Assembly: GCF_023856365.1 (NCBI RefSeq)
Contig: NC_064548.1
Location: forward strand, 2,050,501-2,114,500
Origin: Brienomyrus brachyistius
Taxonomy: Eukaryota; Chordata; Actinopteri; Osteoglossiformes; Mormyridae
Direction of reading: 5' to 3'
DNA length: 64,000 nt
Part shown: positions 44,869-55,634 of the stretch, in pieces
Layout: every line of letters begins with the position of its first letter
Numbering within the stretch: the stretch's first letter is position 1
Program-made: the position numbers and the translations under genes
The notes under the pieces: generated by a model
The model's input: only the letters and a program-made list of their open reading frames with translations
The model's database searches: none
What the model was told of the DNA's origin: nothing

Positions 44869-47109
44869 CTATGGAACAGATAGTATTTTACTTTAGTACA
44901 TCCACACCACACAGTAAAATAACACTAAAATATAAAAAAAATTCTGAGTGACTGACCTTTAAACAAATCTGCTTCTCTGATAAGGTCACTCTTCTCTGAA
45001 CTCAGAATGTTGTTAGCTTCGCATCTGTAGGTTTTATCCAGTTTGTCACTCTTATAAACAGTGAGGTTTTTGCTATGAATTGCCTTGTTATTCTCCATCC
45101 AGTAGTAGCTGGTATATTCTTTGTCGTTTCCCTCACAGACCAAATCACACTGGTTATTTGTGCAGTTTATCCCGACACTGGGTTTGGACACATGTCCTGT
45201 AGAATGGTAGATTGACACAACGAACTGTAAAAACTAAAAACACAAAGATAAGATAACAACTACTTTTACATGTTATTGTCCATAGTATAAGATATGTGAT
45301 TGGACTTCCACAGGAGCTGGGTCAATAGCATGCCCGTTTTTACCTTATGTACATACCAAGCAGTTAATCAAACAACCAATGACAGCAGAGCCCTGCCTGG
45401 CTTCATAATTGAAATTAATATGTTATTTATTATTATAAACAGTGTGAAAAAATATGGACAAGTATATAGAATGAAACTGACCTCTAAAATAATAAGCTTA
45501 CTTACCAAGTGCAATCACTGTGAAAAATGACTTAGCTGCCATTCCATTTATTTCAGCAGACAAATTCAGTTTTTCATTCGGCTTCAATTTCATAATTGTA
45601 AGCTCCCCAGTGCTGTGATTCAACTGACACCTCGGTTCGGTCTTACATATGGTATAATAATCAATATGTAACATTTTGTCCCATTCTGCTGCTTTGTCCT
45701 GGCCACGTTTCCATGTGATGGAGGAGATGGACTGGTCCACTGAAGGCTTGAGTGTAACATTTCCTCCTACTAATCCAAGAACCTGTTCTCCTGCATGAGT
45801 AGCAAACAGATAATATGAGATGTTTGACGAAGTACAGCAAGTCTTCATGAATGGATCATGTCAAAGCCTTTCTTTATAGCAGTGTTTCTCAGTCCAGACT
45901 ATGGGGATCCCCAGCAGTCCACATTTTCGCTCTCAGTCAGTTCCCAAAATACCCACACCAGGTATTTGCCATTCGTCATTGGCTGGGTGCTGAGAGGGAG
46001 TAAAAATGTGGACTGTCTGGGGGTGCCCAAGGACTGGGTCAGCAAACACTGCTTAAGACAGGGGTGGGTTATCTTATCCACAATGGGCTTGTATGCAGGT
46101 TTTTGGGATAACCTTTAAGTCAGCTGTTCAAACCCAGGTGTGAGGACTCTTCAGCCAATTAGTCCTCTAATTAGTGACCTAATTAGGGAGTTTCAGCGAA
46201 AACCTGCATATACACCTGCCCTTAGCGGATACGATTGCCCACCCCTGGCTTAAGAGGAACTGCAGCACAGGGGAGCCTGCAGCTTCCTCTTTTCTGTTTT
46301 AATGAGCATACAATTTGATCTGAACTGCATTCCTCGGCCTTTATGGTTACCTCTTGTTAACTAGTCAATACTCCAAGCCACGGAAAATGAAATGTTAAAA
46401 AATAATAAAAAAAAAAAACGGAAGTTTAAGCAAATAAATGACACCGTTGTATTAAACAAGTATATGATCAAAATGACACTCAACACACAGGACGGTATGG
46501 TTATTCTACTTCTACTGAATAACAATGATATCCCCAGGTTTTATATGATCTACAACCTTTATCTGCTGTCGTCATTAGAAAAAGACGTTCTTGGTAATTC
46601 ATAATAAAACATAAAGCTAATTATCTCACGAACTGAAACAAGTAGAGTGCAGGGCGTCACGTTTTACCTTCGCGCAGTATGCAGGCATTTCACTGTAAAT
46701 ACGATCTACATAAATAAAAACAGCACCTCGGACATTTGTAGGGGCACCACCTAGCATTAATTCACCGGCAATTCTTACAATAACTTCTGATTACTGGATT
46801 TGTAAAACTACAGAAAAATATAGACTAATTCCAGAAGGGCGACGTCATATAGTTCTGTTGTTTTTCATAGTATACATATTACGGTACGAATCAGTATTAT
46901 ATTCACTTAATAAAAATGAGCAAAATCGGTAAAGAAATCTTGATTTTTTTTCCCGTGAGACAAACTGGCACGATATATGGGAACATAACCTGTAACATGA
47001 ATTAGCGAACATAGGCCGTACTGCCATTTGAGATAATAATGAACTTACCATCAGAAATACTTCCCATGGAACACACGAGGCCAGCTAAAATTAGAATTAG
47101 GAAATCCAT
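44770..47109 (-). CDS. CD48/CD58/CD2-like Ig receptor gene (partial; four exons)
   Basis: Four exons join in frame on the minus strand: 47049-47109, 45506-45790, 44957-45196 and 44770-44868. All internal junctions are phase 1 with GT...AG introns. The product is a type I membrane protein: signal peptide, an IgV domain without the canonical disulphide, a Cys-rich IgC2 domain, and a transmembrane helix followed by YYKKQ. This plan matches the CD2/SLAM family (CD48, CD58, CD244), adhesion and costimulatory receptors of leukocytes that bind each other. The tail exon was not found, so inhibitory/activating motifs cannot be judged. The frame is intact throughout. Exact orthology is not claimed; teleost CD48/CD58-like is the best description. 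Confidence 0.85.
44957..45196 (-). CDS. Exon 3: IgC2 domain with two disulphides
   Basis: Encodes 80 codons starting HVSKPSVGINC. Cys positions in INC, QCDLVCEG and YRCEA give the four-cysteine pattern of CD2-family second domains, and YYWMENN supplies the core Trp. Donor GTCAGT. Confidence 0.88.
45506..45790 (-). CDS. Exon 2: IgV domain
   Basis: The acceptor CTCATGCAG precedes GAGAACAGG. The exon encodes 95 codons starting GEQVLGLVGGNVTL, with the ITWKRGQDKAAEWD strand C region and NHSTGELTIMKLKP strands E-F. The usual B-F cysteine pair is absent, as in CD2-family V domains. The donor is GTAAGTAAG. Confidence 0.88.
45880..46050. mobile_element. hAT-like MITE in the receptor's first intron
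   Basis: The end CAGTGTTTCTCAGTCCAGAC is matched by the inverted right end (...GGACTGGGTCAGCAAACACTG). Long subterminal complementarity surrounds TGTGGACTG. The flanking octamers (CTTTATAG and CTTAAGAC) agree only partly, so the duplication is degraded. Confidence 0.65.
46059..46247. mobile_element. hAT MITE with perfect 8-bp TSD
   Basis: Ends CAGGGGTGGG and GCCCACCCCTG. GCTTAAGA lies on both sides (46051-46058 and 46248-46255). Related ends occur at 60785-60928. Confidence 0.92.
47049..47109 (-). CDS. Exon 1: signal peptide
   Basis: The ATG (CAT on plus at 47107-47109) starts MDFLILILAGLVCS, a strongly hydrophobic leader. The exon ends phase 1 at a GTAAG donor (complement of 47044-47048). 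Confidence 0.85.
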
Positions 47110-49021
47110 GATTTTTACTACTTACTATCTATGTATAAATGTGATAGCTGATAATACAGACTAGTCTTTCTAAATCAAAACTGGAAAAACGCATGCGCAC
47201 AAAGCGAGCCCAGTGAGTGATGTCATTACATTTTAAGTTTTTTTTGTCACATATGTTAGGAGGAATACACTTCAATGCTTATGCCACAGTTGTAGCGGAA
47301 GGGACGCGTCAATGGGGGACAATAGAACAAACAGTTGCTGAATAGAGAGCAAGATAAGAAATAAGTTTGATGCTGTCGGACAGTCGTATTCCCAGGATGC
47401 GTGTATTTTTTTCTTAACTCGGTACAAGACCACTCCCATGCCAATATGGCGTCAGTACAGTAAGTTCCACAAACGGGGATCCACAGCCAGCCAGAAGCTA
47501 TAGGAGGAACCCGGAAGAACCAGGCTGCAGTAGTTCTTCTCCTTCTGGCGTTTTAATTGGCGGTTAAATGGTGCATTACCGCCACCAACTGGTAAGGAGT
47601 GTGGTTCAGGAGTCTAATGTGTACGTTTTTATATATATAAAAATCTTAAATCTTCCCAATCAGTCCAGTTATGGAATACTATTTAGCACTTCATAACGCA
47701 ATGACAATGTAATCATTAAGACTCTATTAAGAAGCTGATGTAAACTGTGTAGAGAGTGACCTTGTAACCTTTAGAGAATGCAGACCAGTTATTGTTGTGC
47801 ACAATGTGATGAAAAACAAGTATGAATTAGCACCTTGTGTTGGCTTAGAAGTTTCTGTATCGGTTAGCTATTTTGTTAGCTTTTCATGTATGAATATGTA
47901 CCTTATTAGTGCTGCAGCTTATGACTATGTTGAAGGACAAATATATTATTAATAGTGATTTAAAGGTAACTCCCTGAGAGAGGGAACGGTCTAAGTTAAT
48001 GGTTTTGAGTTGCTGTTGTGAGGCCTGTTTGACATGATCCATTCACTGCCCTAAAGACAGGGGGGTCTGTTTTGTGGAGTAAAAGTTGTATTCCCCTAGA
48101 AACAGGGGGTCTATTTGTTGTTACGCCCTGAAGAGAGGGGTCCGTTCATTTTTATGGAGCAGAAATATTGTGTTCTTGAAGTAAAGACATAGTTGCGGTA
48201 GACAAAGGCCAGAGAGAGCCTGCGTATTAAAAGTGATTCAGAAGTTCCACCCTAGAGAGAGGGGGTCTGTCTGTTTGTTTTAAGTTGTGAGGAAAGAGTA
48301 CTATTACGTTGTAAAGCAATGCATTGTTTTAGGCAAAGATAATTTTGAAGTAGATAAATAAAAACTGGAGATATTGTGTTGAGAGAAAAAGGTCAGCTGG
48401 ATTGGACTGATTGTTGCAGAAATAGTTGTTTCAGTAATAAAAATTGCATGGAGCTTAAATTAGTAGGAGGTGAATTGATAGAGATGCAGAATGAAGTATT
48501 TGCGAGCTTTAATGTAAAAACATTCTCTGTAGTATAAGTGTGGGTAGGTTACTGTAAAATTTGGACAGATCTTACACTTAAAGCAATGGTAAGGTGTTGC
48601 AATTGGGGAGTACAGTATAGGATTAAGCACGCAAGGGAAGAAGTAGATTATTAGTCAAAGTTTTGACCAGGCTGGAGATCTGAGGAGTCATACATGGATG
48701 TATGGCACAGGTGCTCGAGAGAAGCAAAAATGAAATAAGGATTTTACTGGAGACTAAGGATATTAAAACACATTTTGTGATAGAGCAGGAGCACATAATA
48801 TGTAGAAAAACAAAGTTAGGTTTCATCCAGGAGAGGGAGCGAGTAAAAAATGTGGATTACTCGTTTAGCCGCATGTAATTGTTGACGATTTGGCATGATC
48901 CTGGATCTTTCCATTTTTCGAAACTCCTGCTGGATGTGTTGTCATAGCAGCACCTCCAAATCCTCAGACCTGCTCGGAGCAGGTTTGTTCTACGTAAACA
49001 ATGATTAACTCACACATTTAA
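47110..49021. other. Upstream region of the receptor gene; no further gene supported
   Basis: Holds the putative promoter of the minus-strand receptor and unassigned sequence. At 47971-48270 five copies of a CCCT(N)AGAGAGGGG-type motif resemble retroviral leader repeats (see findings). No ORF with a recognisable domain. Confidence 0.4.
47972..48270 (+). repeat. Five dispersed CCCT...AGGGG hairpin motifs
   Basis: Copies at about 47972, 48049, 48093, 48126 and 48250 share CCCT, a purine linker, then AGGGGGTCTGT. The complementary CCC and GGG arms could fold. It may be the leader of an old LTR element, but no LTR or primer site was recognised. Confidence 0.5.
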
Positions 49022-50431
49022 TCAGTGTCCGTGCATGGAAATCCGTTCAGTCATGGCCTCACCATTCATCATCTGGGTCCTCTCAATGCGGAGGAGCAGC
49101 GGCTCTATTCTGAGTCTCTTCCAAATGACAGAGCTCCTCACCCTATCTCTAAGGGAGAGCCCAGCCACCCTGCGGAGGAAACTCATTTGGGCCGCGTGTA
49201 CTTGCGATCTCGTTCTTTCGGTCACTACCCATAGCTCATGACCATAGATGAGGGTAGGAACGTAGATCGACTGGTTAATCGAGAGCTTTGCCTTTTGGCT
49301 CAGCTCTTTCTTCACCATGTCAGACCGATGCAGCGCCCGCATCACTGCTGATGCCGCACCGATCCGCCTGTCGATCTCCCATTCCATCCTTCCCTCACTC
49401 GTGAACAAGACCCCAAGTGTTAGGTTTTTAATTATTATTAATTAATGATTAATAACTGTTATTAATCATTTGTTATCATTTCTGTATAATCAGCAATCAG
49501 TGTAAATATGTATATACATTATTTTGTTTTCCTTTATCTTCATACTTTAGATTATGTTAGTTTACACGTATCCTGAGCACGTGTTTAAATAGTTGTCCAC
49601 CTGAGGAAAACCAGAACTTCTTCTTACTCTCACAGTCCTTTCTTTGTTCTCACTCCAAGACCCCTGCCCCCCATTAACTTTAAATAAAGGTGCCAAGGGG
49701 AACCACCCTTTGTAACACATTCCTTTGTAACCTAGCATGCAGAGTGTGGTTACCCTTGTGCAAGTAAAACTTTAAGTGTGTTGTCTCGTAATTAATGGTG
49801 TGTGCAGAGTTGGAGTGGAAAGCCTGACGCTTTCTCCAACATATACTGTACTGTAGTTTGGTCCTGTGTGCAGAGTTGGAGTGGAAAGCCTGACGCTTTC
49901 TCCAACACCAAGATACTTAAACTCCTCCACTTGGGGGTGGACCCCCCTCCCTGACCCTGAGAGAGCATTCTACCCTTTTCCGACTGAGGACTATGGTCTC
50001 GGATTTGGAGGTGCTGATTCTCATCCCAGCCGCTTCACACTCGGCTATCCCAGTCCCAGTGAGAGCCAAAGATCATGGTCCGATGAAGCCAACAGAACCA
50101 CATCATCTGCAAAAAGCAGAGACCTAATCCTGAGGTCACCAAACCGGACACCCTCAATGCCCTGGCTGTGCCTAGAAATTCTGTCCATAGAAGCTATGAA
50201 CAGAATCGATGGCAAAGGGCAGCCCTGACAGAATCTAACCCTCACCGGAAACAAATCTGACTTATTGCTGCCCATGCGGACCAGGCTCTGACACCGGTCA
50301 TACAGGGACCGAACAGCCCTTATAAGGAAGCCCAGCACCCCAAACTCCTGGAGCACCCCCCACAGGACTCTCCGAGGGACACGGTCGAATGCCTTCTCCA
50401 AATCCACAAGACACAATTTTGCCAATTGCAA
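49022..50431 (-). mobile_element. Rex3-like (RTE clade) LINE, split by a solo LTR
   Basis: Two minus-strand blocks, 49908-50431 and 49022-49417, belong to one LINE. The gap is a solo LTR with a CCAAG duplication. 5'-truncated within RT. Confidence 0.85.
49022..50431 (-). pseudogene. Rex3-like reverse transcriptase fragment
   Basis: The upstream block (minus 50431 to 50045) reads CLVDLEKAFDRVPRRVLWG with the first Asp, then a GCPLPSILF palm motif (usual CPLSP mutated) and SLLFADDVVLLASSD, the FADD catalytic box. The downstream block (minus 49408 to 49022) reads FTSEGRMEWEIDRRIGAASAV, TLIYGHELWVVTERTRS and AQMSFLRRVAGLSLRDRVRSS, the C-terminal RTE/Rex3 region. Frames differ between blocks, and the joining sequence around the inserted LTR is frameshifted. 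Confidence 0.85.
49418..49907 (+). mobile_element. Solo LTR inserted in Rex3-like LINE
   Basis: 490 bp, TGTTAGG...CCAACA, with CCAAG on both sides (49413-49417 and 49908-49912). AATAAA lies near 49684. The 3' end carries a direct repeat of GTGTGCAGAGTTGGAGTGG...CTCCAACA (about 49799-49841 and 49866-49907). This is a different family from the LTRs at 52-54 kb. Confidence 0.9.
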
Positions 50432-51307
50432 TCAGTGCAGAAATAATAAGAGGGGAATGTCAAATTAAGAGAATTTGCACGATTGGCAAGATTCTTTATT
50501 GTTGCCTGATGACATTCTTTTTGAAAGATACCGCTTCAGCTGAGATGGAATATTATATCTTAAAGATTTATTAGCTCCGTATAGTAGTCCAACTAGGCTA
50601 ATTCACGTCGGGCTCTTGATCACAACCACATGTGCATTGCCTGTAGATATTTTTCAAACGGGACTTTTTTGTATACTGTTGGCGACGCAGAAACTGTATT
50701 AAAGAGTACAGTTTGCTAGGCAATTTGCAAAGTCTGGGCTGAAATATTTGTCTGCCTTCTTCGTATTAGCTTCCAAAGGAATGTTGTATAAATACTGAAG
50801 ATTTCCTAAATTTCATTCACATAAAATTGACAAACACACACACACACACACACACATATATATGAATGAAATGCCGTGTTTACCAGTTTGAAGTATATTT
50901 TTGTACTTCACTTTAACTTGTCCTGCATGATTGTGTTTGTATTTGATCAGTAATTATGACAATAAAATAATAATGAAACATTAGAAACATAATACTACAG
51001 TCAAGTGATAAATGCAATAACTAAAAACTACTTACACATTTAATTTGTTGGACACTTTTTGCCAGTCGTTTTTTCTGGTTTGGGCTGCTTTTGATGTGTT
51101 TCCTTTACTACATATTAAATCTTTGAATTCATCATACCCCTCTAATAAAAGGACCTGCTAGGATTGCGAGAAAAATTATGCCCTGTTTTTTGACATTTTG
51201 TGGAAGCCAATGAGAGACTTGCCAGCTAAGTTTTCTAGACTCGATATAGCCTATATGGGCTTTTCAAGCAGCACAGGTGCACACAATCATCTCACATGAA
51301 TGGATCC
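50432..51307. other. No gene; (CA)n(TA)n microsatellite
   Basis: A CA/TA repeat lies at about 50832-50864. Nothing else recognised. Confidence 0.45.
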
Positions 51308-51315
51308 AGCTAGAC

Positions 51316-51509
51316 CAGGGGTGCCCAACTCCAGTCCTGGAGGGCCAGAGCCCCGCACATTTTTGGGTTTCCCCTAATTTAACACACCTGATTCAACTCC
51401 TTGTTCTAATTACCACACAGCTCTTGAGCTGAATCATTTATGGTGGAACTGGGAAAGAACTAAGCCACACAGGGCTCCGGCCCTCCAGGATTGGAGTCGG
51501 ACACCCCTG
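51316..51509. mobile_element. hAT MITE with perfect 8-bp TSD
   Basis: The ends CAGGGGTGCCCAACTCCAGTC and its imperfect inverse near ...TTGGAGTCGGACACCCCTG are flanked by AGCTAGAC on both sides (51308-51315 and 51510-51517). 194 bp, noncoding. Confidence 0.93.
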
Positions 51510-51517
51510 AGCTAGAC

Positions 51518-52141
51518 TGATCTACTACACAGCTGCGTTTGAAAAATCGACTTATCCCGGATGAGTTTCACCGGCATTAACTCATCCAAGATGAGGCATC
51601 TGATCTCAGATGATTTAAGCGACGTACGGAAATGACTTCTTTTTGACTCAGTCTTGAACAGAGAGGATTCAAAGTTTTATTTCAAGACCAGTCAAGACCA
51701 CTCATCAAAACAATATTTATCACAACCGTTTAATATTCATCTGTTTATTAACATAGTACTCTGATTGGGTTTAAAACATCCTGTTCCAAAGCTCAAATGC
51801 AACCAATAAGATGTTGTATTTGAAAAAAATGCATTTTTAGAGAAACATTTATATTGAAATTATAAGATAAAAATGTCCATGGTTCTTTTCTCAATTATAC
51901 TGTGACACAAATTATAGGCCATATTGCATAGCCCCAAGATGGTGCCAATGCTCCATATGTTATATGGTATATTCTGTTACAGTATGTAGTCTGTTTCTGA
52001 TTTTGACTTGGTCTAGCTATAGCTTGGTCTTGGTCTTGGTCTTGTCTCAGTCTTGATACACTCTAGTCTTGGTAATGACTTGGTCACAGTTTAGGTGGTC
52101 TTGACTACATCACTAGGTTGCAGTTTGTAATATATATATAT
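51518..52141. other. No gene; CTTGGT-rich low-complexity stretch
   Basis: Around 52005-52095 repeated TCTTGGTCTTGG units occur. An AT run leads into the LTR element at 52142. Confidence 0.4.
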
Positions 52142-52436
52142 TGTCATGCCTGGCTCGTCCGATCCTCATGTGTGCCACGCCCCCTGATTATCCACGTGTG
52201 TTTCCCCGATCTTGCCCAGCTGTGTCTGATTATTTTCGCCCAGTCTTGTCTATTTCAGTCCGTGTCTTGCCCTGGTTTTTGTCCGTCATTGATGTTAGTG
52301 AGTCTTAGTGCTGTTGTTCCGTCCTGCCCTGCCCTGCCCGTACCTTAATAAATCCCCAGTTTTTCCCCGATTTTCGCCTGCCTGCCTGATCTTTACCTGC
52401 CAGCCTGCCCATTCGCTTAGCTGGCGCAATCTGACA
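52142..52436 (+). repeat. Family A 5' LTR
   Basis: 295 bp. AATAAATCCCCAG near 52347 is the likely polyadenylation signal. It ends CGCAATCTGACA. Confidence 0.9.
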
Positions 52437-52438
52437 CA

Positions 52439-53578
52439 ATGACGGACCACAAAAAAAGAGAGGCACAGCAGCAGACTGAGGACCAGCGTCTCGGTCTGCT
52501 GCAAGAAGTCTACTATTGGCTTAACCAGCCCGACATCCAGGATGACCCAGTCACGTTGGAGTTAGCCACCGAAAGCAGCGATCTCCTGATGGCGATGTCC
52601 CCACCTGAGGGCAGGCACCGCCTAGGAGAGGTGCGCGCCAACCTCCATCAGCTGGTTCAGCACCTGACGGCGTGGAGGTTGGGGCATGATGCACCGAGCG
52701 TCACGGAGGTTGTTCCCCAGCCGTCCGTCTCGTCGGATATGGAGCAGTCTCCCGCGGCCACTGTGACCCGAAGCCAGAAGAGGAGGAAGCAGCCGGCGAT
52801 TTCCCCAACGATCGTCCTAGGGGCGTGTGCACTCGTCCCCGCTTCCCTCCCAGCCAGTGAGCGGGAGGACTCTCTGGCCGAGCCTGACATCACCACCGCT
52901 GCTAAGCTGCCTTCACGGGCAGCTTCTCCCGTCCTGGGAACGCGCCTGGCCACTGCGGAGCTACCACCGCCCCTTGAGAGGTACTTTTACCGGCCAGCGC
53001 AACTGGCAAACAAAGGGGCCAGCGCAATTCGGGACACTATCCCACGTGTTCCCCAGACGCTTAAAGGGGCCATGCCCGTCTCGCCTGCGTGGGACCAGTG
53101 TGTCCCGCTGGCCGAAGACCCGCTTCTGGCACCTGCCATGCCCAAGGTGCCGCCTCCGGCACCTGCCACGCCTGAGCAGCCTCCTCCGCCTGCTCCGGCA
53201 CCTCCGCCCGAGCAGCCGCCTCTGCCGGCTGCAGTCGCTACGCCCGAGGCGCTCCCTCCACCTCCGCTGCCTGCTGCAGCTGCTACGCCCAAGGTGCTCC
53301 CTCTGTCGCCGCCTCTGTCCGAGGCGCTTCCGTCCGTCCTGCCGTCTGCTGCAGCTACGCCCAAGGCGCTGCCTCCGCCGCCTGCTGCAGCTACGCCCGA
53401 GGCTCCTCTGCCTCCTCCTGCGGCCCTGTCTGCACTTGTGACTATAACCCCTGTAACTGCAACCCTTTTGACTCCAGTCCTTGTCCACATTCAGACCCTA
53501 CGCCCGGAGAGCGCGCTTTTGGGGGAGGGTTCTGTCATGCCCGGCTCGTCCGATCCTCATGTGTGCCACGCCCCCTGA
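52439..53578 (+). CDS. Gag-like/proline-rich ORF of the short LTR element
   Basis: 379 codons starting with the ATG two bases after the 5' LTR and running into the 3' LTR before stopping. The first 90 residues are charged and probably helical (LGLLQEVYYWLNQPDIQDDP), possibly a matrix-like domain. The middle is basic (TRSQKRRKQPA). Residues 225-340 consist of repeats of the ATPEALPPPP type. There is no zinc knuckle, protease or polymerase motif. An intact frame of this length in a GC-rich region partly reflects composition, but ATG placement and the LTR frame make it a plausible product. Its role in a trans-mobilised element is unknown; it could serve as a structural protein or only keep the RNA translated. 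Confidence 0.6.
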   Translation: MTDHKKREAQQQTEDQRLGLLQEVYYWLNQPDIQDDPVTLELATESSDLLMAMSPPEGRHRLGEVRANLHQLVQHLTAWRLGHDAPSVTEVVPQPSVSSDMEQSPAATVTRSQKRRKQPAISPTIVLGACALVPASLPASEREDSLAEPDITTAAKLPSRAASPVLGTRLATAELPPPLERYFYRPAQLANKGASAIRDTIPRVPQTLKGAMPVSPAWDQCVPLAEDPLLAPAMPKVPPPAPATPEQPPPPAPAPPPEQPPLPAAVATPEALPPPPLPAAAATPKVLPLSPPLSEALPSVLPSAAATPKALPPPPAAATPEAPLPPPAALSALVTITPVTATLLTPVLVHIQTLRPESALLGEGSVMPGSSDPHVCHAP

Positions 53579-53830
53579 TTATCCACGTGTGCTTCCCCGA
53601 TCTTGCCCAGCTGTGTCTGATTATTTTCACCCAGTCTTGTCTACTTCAGTCCGTGTCTTGCCCTGGTTTTTGTCCGTCATTGATGTTAGTGAGTCTTAGT
53701 GCTGTTGTTCCGTCCTGCAATGCCCGTACCTTAATAAATCCCCAGTTTTTCCCCAATTTTTGCCTGCCTGCCTGATCTATCCCTGCCTACCTGCCAGCCT
53801 GCCCGTTCGCTTACCCGGCGCAATCTGACA
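53533..53830 (+). repeat. Family A 3' LTR
   Basis: 298 bp. It differs from the 5' LTR by about a dozen substitutions and two small indels: a shortened CCCTGCCCTG run and an extra CCTGCCTA unit. Confidence 0.9.
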
Positions 53831-53844
53831 TATATATACAGTGC

Positions 53845-53902
<58 letters not shown>

Positions 53903-54524
53903 ACAGACACACATCCATAAATTGGGAAATGAGTTGAACAAAAAATTGTGCCGGTCTCTTAATTATTTTCTATGGCTGTATATAGAAAATTATGCTCATT
54001 ATTATAATATTGTTACAATACTATAATCATTTTTAATAATTATGGTAATGTCCTTTATATCTACAATCTTCAATAAAACTCTGTTAGCGTTCAGTCAGAG
54101 TCTGAGCTGTACTTGCTATTCCGATAATCCGAAATGGTTACAGATATAACAAAAGTGGCGACAAGGACATCTGAACCGACACATGTTGTTCATGGTGGGA
54201 AAGCAGTTTTCCCCTGGAGTTTTCCTGTCAAGGTCAGCACTCATCTGACCCTGCCTTTCATGTCTCATCCCTGTTTGGCCAGCAGATGTTGCTGGCCATC
54301 CTGTCTTCATTGTCACTCACCCTTCAGCCTCTATCTGCTTTTCCAACTCCCTGGACTGCTGCATAGCTCAGTGGGCTGAGTGTGTGGCTGAGGCTGAGAG
54401 TCTGTGAGTTGTAGGTTCTAAGCTAGCTAGGATTAAGTCTCACCTATTTTGTTTTTTTTGTTTTTTTCCCCTAGTATTATTGGTCATCGGTGCCTTCCTA
54501 TTTTTGGTCTTTTTGTATTTTTTT
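53831..54524. other. (TA)n/(CA)n microsatellite, then unannotated; tRNA-like stretch
   Basis: TA repeats at about 53846-53895. At 54361-54420 GCATAGCTCAGTGGGC looks like a tRNA A-box region and GTAGGTTCTAAGC like a weak B box, perhaps an old SINE head. No gene. Confidence 0.4.
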
Positions 54525-54901
54525 ATGCCACACCTGTTCCTTGCCCTGAGTCCTGGTGATTGGGTAACTGGTTACGATTCTCACCTGTCCTGCATTGTGT
54601 CTTGTTCGCTGTGTATTTAAGTGACTGTTCTGATTTTGTTCTTTGATGGCTCATTGTAATTGTAGGCAGTTGTGGTTAGGTCCTGTGTTAGTCACTCTAT
54701 TCTGGTACTTAATCCTATTCCTTGTGTTCCCACTGTATTTGCTGTATAATTTCTCGTTAGATTCTTATCTCTCATTTTGTTTTGACCTCATGCGGTCCTT
54801 TTTTTGTGCCTTTCCTATTGTGTTCTATTTTGTTAATAACCCCCTTTTGCCACTGAGCCACAAGTGAATCGTCACCCCATTTTCCTGCCCATGCCATGAC
54901 A
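54525..54901 (+). mobile_element. Candidate Gypsy-type LTR
   Basis: Begins near TGCCACACCTGTTCC and ends CCATGCCATGACA, directly followed by GAATGACC. It has the layout CACCTGT-rich U3, a TATTTAAG box near 54612, then T-rich sequence. The 3' border is likely; the 5' border is a guess. No second LTR identified. Confidence 0.45.
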
Positions 54902-55634
54902 GAATGACCCATACAACATGACAATCCTCTGACTCAGACACCCCTTGCACTGGAATCTGTTACCCTCATCTCTTCTATAGTTCCTGTCCTTGATGATACT
55001 GAGATGAATGAACTCTGAACACTTTAGGCTGTATGGAAACGCCTCTGAGACCCCAGTTGTCCTTCAGTCCCCATGGTTGTGCCAGCGACTGATGGAAGCT
55101 GGAAAACCAGCTTTTGCAGATGTCCACCGCTTCACCTTTTGGAGAGAGAGAAATGTTTGAGAGCCATTGGGCATATGAAGGACCTAGTCAGGTCATTTGA
55201 GTTTTCCAAGCCTTCATTGTCGTGCCCAGGGGACGTCGCCACATCTCCAGTGTCCTGCCCAGGGCCAGTCCTGAGCTTCCCATACCTGGCCCACAGGGTC
55301 CCATTCCCACTCCACCTGAGCTTCCCAAATCTATTCATCAGGCGCCCACATGTTCTATGTTTGCCTCCTTAGTGCTTCCTGATGCCATCGTCACCCCTGT
55401 TACAGTACTCCCTGAGACGATCACCCCTGCAGTACTCATCTTGATCTCTCTCTTTTCCTCCTCCTCCGTTGTTGTTGTTGAGAGAGATATCTCTCTCTTT
55501 TCCTCCTCCTCCGTTGTTGTTGTTGAGAGAGATGGGGTCCCGCAAGGGGCCAGACTGGTCCTCCAACTTCGGAAGGAAGAGATGGGGACACAAGATTCAA
55601 GCCAGCCACACAAAACTAGGTTCTGTATGGCAGT
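54902..55634 (+). other. Internal LTR-element sequence, proline-rich frames, degenerate
   Basis: Follows the candidate LTR. Interrupted frames are rich in Pro and Thr (GPIPTPPELPKSIHQ near 55320; VTPVTVLPETITPAV near 55400). A 46-bp unit with TCTCTCTTTTCCTCCTCC and GTTGTTGTTGTTGAGAGAGA is tandemly duplicated at about 55446-55531. Presumably a decayed gag region. Confidence 0.4.

Larger units (their letters stand above)
52142..53830 (+). mobile_element. Short LTR retroelement, family A, 1.69 kb, single ORF
   Basis: Two LTRs (52142-52436 and 53533-53830; about 95% alike by eye) with TGTCATGCC...CTGACA ends enclose 1.1 kb of internal sequence. TATAT flanks both sides, but within TA repeats. A purine tract GGGGGAGGGT (53521-53530) precedes the 3' LTR. 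There is no protease, RT or integrase, so the element must be moved in trans. Three further solo LTRs of this family occur at 12381, 14613 and 15554. Confidence 0.9.

Noticed and set aside
45899..46118. Short ORFs on both strands next to the receptor exons
   Set aside because: They lie inside two noncoding hAT MITEs.
47452..47468. Tiny first coding exon on plus (ATGGCGTCAGTACA followed by GTAAGT)
   Set aside because: Attractive Kozak and donor, divergent from the receptor gene, but no downstream exon could be identified.
52657..53490. Long ORFs on the minus strand and in other plus frames over the family A internal region
   Set aside because: Arg-rich, Ser/Gly-rich shadows of the GC-rich Pro/Ala repeat frame; the plus frame starting at 52439 fits the element structure better.
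53841..54026. Tyr/Ile repeat ORF
   Set aside because: Translation of a (TA)n microsatellite.
54361..54425. tRNA gene candidate
   Set aside because: A good A-box-like start but a poor B box, and no consistent cloverleaf arms; more likely a decayed SINE head.
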